DNA of 64,000 nucleotides from Diatrype stigma (Eukaryota > Ascomycota > Sordariomycetes > Xylariales > Diatrypaceae): the NCBI GenBank assembly GCA_022225965.2, contig JAKJXP020000014.1, positions 372,001 through 436,000 on the forward strand, in the 5' to 3' direction. The notes below the pieces were generated by a model. The model was not told the DNA's origin. It did not search any database and saw nothing but the letters and a program-made list of their open reading frames with translations. Both the position numbers and the translations under genes were made by a program. Shown here piece after piece: positions 58,006 to 64,000 of this stretch (the first letter of the stretch is position 1; the number at the start of each line of letters is the position of its first letter).

Positions 58006-59529
58006 ATGGAGTCCCTATCGCAATGTCTCGACGCCCCCGCCGCACCGGGAGCTACCAAGGTCATCGCCACGACGGTCTTAGCGACTATCACCCTGCTGGC
58101 CTTCACGCGCCACGCGCTGTGGCCGAGCAGCAAGCCCGCCGTGATCCCGGGTCCCCTGACGACGTACATCCCGGGGCTGTCCCGGGCCGAGCGGGAGAAA
58201 GTCGCATACACGCCCGACTACTATCCCGGGGCCAGAGACGTAGCCACACCGGTAGGGGTTCCTCCGCCATCCCTTCAGTTGAAGGGGGAAAAAAGAAGAA
58301 AAAAAAATAAGGTTGTGCTGACGCGGTGCCCCTATAAGTACGGAAACATACATGTCTACGAGTTCGGTCCCGAAGATGGGCGCAAGGTCCTCTTCATTCA
58401 CGGCATTAGCACGACGTGCATGACCATGCAGGAGATAGCCCGGCCGCTCGCGGAGAAGGGCTGTCGCGTCATGCTTTTCGTAAGTCTCATTTCGTGCTCT
58501 CCTATTCATATCACGTCGCTCAATTTATTTTCCCTGTATCAGGGGAAGGGGTCTGGCGGCGAGGGGCTTTGACCCCCTCCCTTTCCCCTTTCCTCTTTCC
58601 TCTTCGCGCTCACCGGTACGGAGTTGCAATTTACTCATTCTGTCCTGTGGCATAACTAGGACCTATTCGGGCGGGGCTACTCGGACGCGCCCGGCGACCT
58701 GGAGTACGATACGCGCCTGTACGTGACGCAGATCCTGCTGGTGCTGGCGTCGTCGCGGCTCTGCTGGACGGGCGCCGACGGCTTCCACCTCGTCGGCTAC
58801 AGCCTGGGCGGCGGCATCGCCGCCAACTTCGCCGCCGCCTTCCCGCACATGGTCGCCACGCTCGTCCTGCTCGCCCCCGCCGGCGTCATCCGCCCCGAGA
58901 ACTTCGGCCGCGCCAGCCGCCTCGTCTTCACCACCGGCCTTGTCCCCGAGCGCCTCCTCGCCCGCCTCACCAAGTGGCGCCTGCGCCGGCCCATCGACCG
59001 CGCCGTCTCCAAGCGGCGGATGTCGGTGTCGTCTCCGTCATCTGCCGCTGCTGCCGCCGTCGGTGGTGGGGAGTCGGTCTTCGACGCCGCGGCGCAAGAA
59101 ACCGCCGATCCCCACGAGGAGGAGGAGACCAAGGGAGGAGCGACGACGACGACGGGAAACCCGCAATCGCAACCGCAACCGCAACCGACGCCCTTCGAGC
59201 GCAAGGTCGAGAGCGTGGTGCACTGGACGCTGGACCACCACGCCGGGTTCGTCCCGGCCTTCATGTCGACAATCCGGTCGGCGCCCATGATGGGCCAGCA
59301 CGCGTACTGGCGGCAGCTCGGGGCGGGGCGGCGGCCCGGGACCACGGCCGTCCTGCTCGGCCGCCACGACCAGCTGGTGCAGCGGGACGACTACGCCGAG
59401 GACGCGCTGCCGCTGCTCGGCGGCTCCGACAACGTCTTCTGGCGCGTCGTCCCCGGCGCCCACAACTTCCCCTTCACGAACGCGCCCGAGGCCCTCGAGT
59501 GCCTGTACGAGTTCTGGGGGGTGAAGTGA
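58006..59529 (+). CDS. Membrane-anchored alpha/beta hydrolase (418 aa, 3 exons)
   Basis: Exons 58006-58251, 58339-58479 and 58660-59529 total 1257 nt. An N-terminal hydrophobic anchor (about residues 19-38, VIATTVLATITLLAFTRHAL) precedes an alpha/beta-hydrolase fold. The oxyanion loop is FIHGIS (101-106) and the nucleophile elbow GYSLGGG has Ser177. The probable acid is D366 in LGRHDQLV and the catalytic His397 lies in PGAHNFPF. Between core strands a low-complexity insert (roughly 259-325, Ser/Ala then acidic then Thr/Gln-Pro) replaces an ordinary cap loop. Intron 1 is 87 nt, a multiple of three and free of stops. I placed its acceptor before YGNIHVYEFGPEDG because that restores the usual ATP-YG junction and leaves a CTGAC branch-point motif about 17 nt upstream. 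The substrate cannot be inferred. Confidence 0.9.
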
Positions 59530-60612
59530 GTTGAGGCCTTTGGGGTGAAGTTGTGAAAGGGGTGAAAGGCCCCCGGGGGTGAATGTATAGTGCGGTTGCG
59601 CAGCTCTTGAAGGGGCGGCGGGGAGCGATTTTTATTTTATTTTTGGGTTTCCCCCCTGTTTCAGCGTTGTTTTTCTTCTTCTCTTCTAGATGGATAGACA
59701 TCACCTTACATAGAAGGGGCATAGCATATGGCAGGGCACGGGCCGTGAGCTTGGGGAATAGCTAGAATGGGCTGCTTTTTCTTCTTCTAGTTTCATGGCA
59801 GTGGCTCATTGTCGTAGGACCCAATGTGTAGAGCGTTAATTCTGCGTGAAATACTGCATAGAGCTTTGCTTCTGTTTTCCAGGGCTATTCTCGCATTATA
59901 TTTTTATGTTTTTAGACTTTTGGTAGATGCCTTGGGTGACTGGTATGGGGCATTCAGCTTGATATATATTCATGCAATGAAGCAGCGGACTTAAGCTGTC
60001 TGTCTATATGCATATATGATGTAGCGCTGCTTCACAACTCCACAGCGACCATGAACAATCACGTCTCACTCTCAAACACGAGCACAACCCGATGCAAAGC
60101 CAGCCAAAACAACGAGAAACCTGCGTAACAACTTACAAGGCTTGTCCATGCACCATAAATGTGGCGTATCAATACCTCCCATACGAGGTCGATCTGACAC
60201 CGCATAACGTCAAGCGATGAAGAATCAGGTTTGCGCCGGAAGGTCTGACGTCACATCCGGCGCCGATGGCCACCGGTGACTTTTACATGGATGTAGGAGG
60301 TATATCAACGGCAGCGCTCGAGTAATGACACAGGACCGATCCTTCTACTTCCTTATAAGCTATGAACTGTCCAGGTTAAGCCCGCTTAAAAACAGAACAG
60401 CAAGTGCCTCCTTCACAGCGTTGTAATATTGCTATATTATATATCACCCTCACAAGCCAGTATTCAACGAGTATATACCTAGTACCTGCCTACCTAGTTA
60501 TTCATACAAATATACACCGCTGAGCACTGCACCAACAGCCCAGAGTTCGCCATATAACTTGACTATATATCAAGACCACTTCAACCAACCAACGGTCACT
60601 ACTACCACCACC
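59530..60612. other. Intergenic, no supported gene
   Basis: The first ~200 bp continue with high GC past the hydrolase stop, then the sequence becomes AT-rich. The last ~30 bases before the next ATG are C/A-rich (CCAACCAACGG, ACTACCACCACC), probably leader. Confidence 0.5.
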
Positions 60613-61272
60613 ATGCCTCACCCCTTCTCCCCCGAGGACTTCCCCATCAACGAGGGCTTCAAGCTCAAGCCGAACAAGGTGTTCTACCTGCGGAAGACGA
60701 TCCACTTCAAGACGACGGCGAAGATCATGGAGCTGACGGGGCAGCTGCGGCAGCCGTTCCGGGGCTTCACGTCGGCGTGGGCGGACGAGGCGGGGCAGAC
60801 GGCGCACAAGCTGGAGGAGGCGGGTCGGCCGGCGCGGTACGAGGTCGGGTCGTGCGGGGAGATGATGCGGACGATCAAGACGATGACGGACGGCAAGACG
60901 GGCGAGAAGGTGTGCGACCTCAACATCACCTTCATCTCGTTCGACAGCTCCAAGGTGCGCTTCCCGGCGGGCAGCGCGCACTCGCGCCACGAGGTCGAGC
61001 TCGCGCCCGTCGACGACGCCGCCACCCGCGACGGCCAGAAGCACGAGTGCTTCATCCGCCACTCCGTCCCCTACTTCTGGGACATGACCTCGGGCCAGAC
61101 CGGCGTCCTCTACAAGTGCCTCAACCAGCAGCGCTGCGAGGTCGGCCGCGTCGCCTCCTACGGCTTCGACAAGGACGCCATCCTCGTCGTCAACGACGAC
61201 GAGGTCGACGAGGTCGTCGCCCTCGCCACGGCCGTCATCCTGCTGAACGGGCGGGACGCCATGGATCATTAG
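60613..61272 (+). CDS. Conserved fungal protein, possible Tubby-C-like/LURP-one fold (219 aa)
   Basis: Single exon with ATG in the strong context CACCACCATGC. The protein is compact and strand-rich, with no signal peptide or membrane segment. It has FYLRKTIHFKTTAKIMELTG near the start, VCDLNITFISFDSSKVRF mid-way, ECFIRHSVPYFWDMTSGQTGVLYKC, and a closing helix DEVVALATAVILLNG. The alternation of strands ending in one hydrophobic helix resembles the Tubby C-terminal-like (LOR/DUF567) fold, in which a central helix is buried in a barrel. That is inference from pattern only. Third-position GC is extreme, so long stop-free frames also exist antisense; the leader context and conserved-looking strand pattern support the plus strand. 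Confidence 0.78.
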   Translation: MPHPFSPEDFPINEGFKLKPNKVFYLRKTIHFKTTAKIMELTGQLRQPFRGFTSAWADEAGQTAHKLEEAGRPARYEVGSCGEMMRTIKTMTDGKTGEKVCDLNITFISFDSSKVRFPAGSAHSRHEVELAPVDDAATRDGQKHECFIRHSVPYFWDMTSGQTGVLYKCLNQQRCEVGRVASYGFDKDAILVVNDDEVDEVVALATAVILLNGRDAMDH

Positions 61273-62334
61273 ATCACACGCGCACACACTCTCCCTTTCC
61301 CTCTCTCCCCCTCCCCCTTTCCCCTCTACAAGTGTGCGTGCCATGATGATGATGATGATAATGACGACGACGAAGATATCTTGGTGCGAGGTGCGGCGTC
61401 CGTTCGAGTACGCTGGAATGTGTTTGGTCGGAAGGATCTTCCATTATATCCATTTAATAAATATCTACTTAGTACTCTTTACTTTATTGGACGTATATTG
61501 TATATTACTACCTTGTCATAGCCAGGAAAAAGTGCGAATTACACCGCGCCACCCCCTCCCCCGCCGATAATACAGAGAATGACAAGTATACAGCTTAACT
61601 ACGAATACGTGAAATATCACTCTTCTCTCTTCACACACGATTAAGAGTCGGTAGTTAATACGTTGACCTCCAATATGTGAAGCTTGTTCAATGCTTAGGT
61701 AGCAGCGTTGAAAAGTTCCGCCAGCGTGTCAAACGGCCAAGACTGCTTCGATGCAATCTTTTCAATCCCAATGTCAAGACTGCAGGAACTAGTTAAGGGG
61801 GGGAAGGGGGGTTGTTGCAACGCTGTATCGGTGACAACTCACAAGGCAACGACCTCTCTGAAACAAAGTCGCTATATGACTGCTATGATAGGTCGGTCAG
61901 ACAACATGTTTTGGACACCTTCTCGGAGAGTATTTAACTAGTAATACTCCAAATACTCCAAATAGTGTTTTAATACGGTGAGACCTAGTTAGGACAATGT
62001 CTTTCTAGAGCCATACTTCATACTTGGATCATAATCATAAATACCCGTTGTGGTTATCTTGGTTAGTGGCGCCTTCTAAGGAATGGCCCGCATGCGGCAC
62101 CTACTGAGCTCCTCACAGGCCTGAACAGCCTTAACTAAGCGCCCGCCCACTCCCCCACCAATCGATATCGTAGCGTGAACGGTGTGGAATGGGAAGGTAG
62201 TTAAGTAAGTAATTCGTAAAGTAGATAGTCGGAGTTAGTTATCTAAACCTTGATTCTAAACCTTGATATCGTCCGTCTCATACCAATCTCAACCACCCCC
62301 TTCACAAACAAACAAACAAACAAACAAGCAAGCC
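61273..62334. other. Intergenic, ending in an (ACAA)n leader repeat
   Basis: No gene is seen. A simple ACAA repeat at about 62303-62329 lies immediately upstream of the cytidine deaminase ATG at 62335. Confidence 0.6.
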
Positions 62335-62984
62335 ATGGCCTCCTCACCACCACCCAATTTCACCACCTTCTCCAGCGGCGACCCCAAGGCGGTCGAGGCG
62401 GCGTGCCAGGAGCACGGGCTCACGAGCGCCGAGTTCAAGGAGCTGCACGAGCGCTGCGTCGCGGCCAAGGCGACCGCCTACTGCCCCTACAGCCGGTTCC
62501 GGGTCGGCGCGACCGCCATCTCCGTCGACGGCTTCTACTTCAACGGCGCCAACGTCGAGAACGCGTCCTACCCCGTGGGCACGTGCGCCGAGCGCGTCGC
62601 CCTCGGCAAGGCCGCGACCGAGGGCTACCGGAAGATCAAGGCCGTGGCCGTGGCTACGGATATCTCCCCGCCGGCCAGCCCTTGTGAGTTGCGATGGCCC
62701 CGATACAACTGCGGCGATTGGCGTGGCTAATGTGTGCATTGATTGGTAGGCGGGATGTGTCGCCAGTTCATCCGGGAGTTCGCCTCGCTAAAGTCTCCCA
62801 TCATTATGTTCGACAGGGACGACAATTTTGTAGTCGCGAGGCTCGAGGAGGTAAGTCGGGCTGGATGGATCATCCGCATGAGCCGTTCTCAAAAAGACGC
62901 TTTGCTTACACTAGTCAATAGCTACTACCGATGTCTTTCGGACCCGAGGCACTTCCGCCGCCGCCTGGGCAGGCCGCTCAATAG
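62335..62984 (+). CDS. CDD1: Cytidine deaminase (170 aa, 3 exons)
   Basis: Exons 62335-62683, 62750-62850 and 62922-62984 total 513 nt in frame. The enzyme hydrolytically deaminates cytidine and deoxycytidine to uridine and deoxyuridine in pyrimidine salvage and is normally cytosolic and oligomeric. The active site is complete: TCAER gives zinc ligand C84 and proton-shuttling E86, and PCGMCRQ gives zinc ligands C117 and C120. Intron 1 splits the C117 codon. The substrate-binding NGANVENASY lies at 70-79 and YCPYSRFRVGA at 49-59. The last exon encodes LLPMSFGPEALPPPPGQAAQ, a standard family end with a short Pro-rich tail. Length is usual for the small cytidine deaminase family. The start was chosen as the ATG directly after the ACAA leader repeat. 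Confidence 0.95.
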
Positions 62985-64000
62985 GTAGATCCGTCCGGCG
63001 TATGTAGCTGGGCTTGCTTTTTCGGGTTTAGGGGCGGAAGTGAAGGTTAGAGACAAAGCCGCTGTGATGGTCATGTTCTAGACTACGAGTAGTGTTCAGC
63101 CGAGACAGGGGTGAATGGTTAAGTAATGTATGTATTCCCGGTACAGATCTACGATTGGTCCAGATCTAGAAAATACATAGTATGCGTTGTGACAACATCA
63201 TGGCTTGACTACGACGTAGCCCCCTATCGCCGCCTGTTATGTCACTTATAGCACCTCCTCCCCTCCTGAGCCATCCTTTGATTGGCTGTGCTGTCTTTTC
63301 TCTCACATGTTCGAGCTATGAGCTGGCTATACTACCACTCGGCGGCATTATACTCTATTACTTCATACTTAAGCTATTGGTCGTGCACTACTCACTTATC
63401 ACGCAATTCGACATTTAGCCCTAGGGGATCAAGGCCGTTTTTTCCTCGCGGACGGGCCGGTTCACCGGCTGCTTGGTAGAGCGTAGGTAACCAGGTAAAT
63501 ATTGTGGCACTGCGGGGAAAGCTAGCGTGGGATTTGGGGTAGATTTCGCTTTGGGGATCGCTGCCCCGTATTATCGGTATATGAAGTAATCATACTCGTA
63601 TTTTATATATATTTTATATACTGGGAACTTACTTAATACACGATTCAGGGGAGGCTTTGACTGATTATCGAAGCCACATATCAACACGCGCTACAAAGCG
63701 ACGGCCCCCAAAGTGACCATTCAGAAGAAAACAAGAGACCATATCTGTTAGCTACTTGGCTACTTCGTACTTAACTACATAAACAATCGAGTATCCGAGC
63801 TTCAGGAGATGCCTATCCCCGGAGACCTTCCTCACACAAATAAAGGCTGTCTTCACCACAAGATGGTAATATCAACCGGGGTCGGCGCATGAGTCCCGCG
63901 TCTGGCTAGCTTTCTTGAATGCTGTATGCGCACCACTAAGACAAGTCGCCGGCGAGGATTTCGCTCTCCAGATTTCTCCAGGTTCACTATCACTAGTCCG
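62985..64000. other. Intergenic, no supported gene
   Basis: The 3' flank of the cytidine deaminase gene, then about 1 kb with no coding feature, tRNA or transposon end that I can recognise. Confidence 0.5.

Noticed and set aside
58797..59534. Several long alternative frames on both strands in the hydrolase 3' half
   Set aside because: They are GC-rich shadow frames; only the frame with the GYSLGGG elbow and PGAHNFPF makes protein sense.
60502..61344. 280-codon open frame on the minus strand over the possible Tubby-like gene
   Set aside because: It is antisense to a gene with extreme third-position GC, where stops are rare on the opposite strand. The translation is Arg/Val/Asp-rich low-quality sequence without motifs.

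Overview
The window is nuclear DNA of a filamentous ascomycete (Pezizomycotina). Its genes have short GT-AG introns, often with CTAAC/CTGAC branch-point-like motifs, and they are separated by long, repeat-speckled intergenic stretches. The gene set includes a C2H2-plus-Zn2Cys6 transcription factor, PEX4, CGR1, Anp1-family mannan synthesis, SDH1 and a PX/PXB protein. The many TACCTAGGTA-like palindromes between genes would fit a Sordariomycete, but that narrower placement is an inference. No tRNA, rRNA, CRISPR array or bacterial-style operon was recognised.

Layout. 0-8 kb: homeodomain transcription factor (-) and NAD kinase (-). 10.5-11.4 kb: exosome subunit RRP46 (-). 11.8-12.3 kb: a 449-bp MITE-like element with perfect 45-bp terminal inverted repeats and an 11-bp direct repeat at its borders. 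12.4-13.7 kb: PP2A activator (PTPA) (+). 14.7-17.7 kb: a secreted Ser/Thr/Ala-rich protein (-) and a disordered Ser/Pro protein (-). 22.4-25.5 kb: Mnn9/Van1/Anp1-family mannosyltransferase (+) and peroxisomal E2 PEX4 (-). 27.2-30.1 kb: a 974-residue disordered protein (-). 34.4-37 kb: CGR1 (+) and a coiled-coil single-pass membrane protein (+). 39-48.2 kb: PX/PXB lipid-binding protein (+), SDH1 (+) and a short-chain dehydrogenase (+). 53.2-57.1 kb: nine-exon zinc-finger regulator (+). 58-63 kb: alpha/beta hydrolase (+), a possible Tubby-C-like protein (+) and cytidine deaminase (+).

Most genes are unlinked housekeeping functions: NADP supply, RNA processing, ribosome biogenesis, peroxisome import, respiration, pyrimidine salvage and cell-wall mannan. 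There is no biosynthetic cluster. The main accessory features are the MITE-like element, dispersed palindromic decamers, and hexanucleotide repeats in the leaders of several genes that are C/A-rich on the sense strand. Gene models were spliced by hand. For all multi-exon genes the exon lengths sum to an intact reading frame, but no transcript or database evidence was available.
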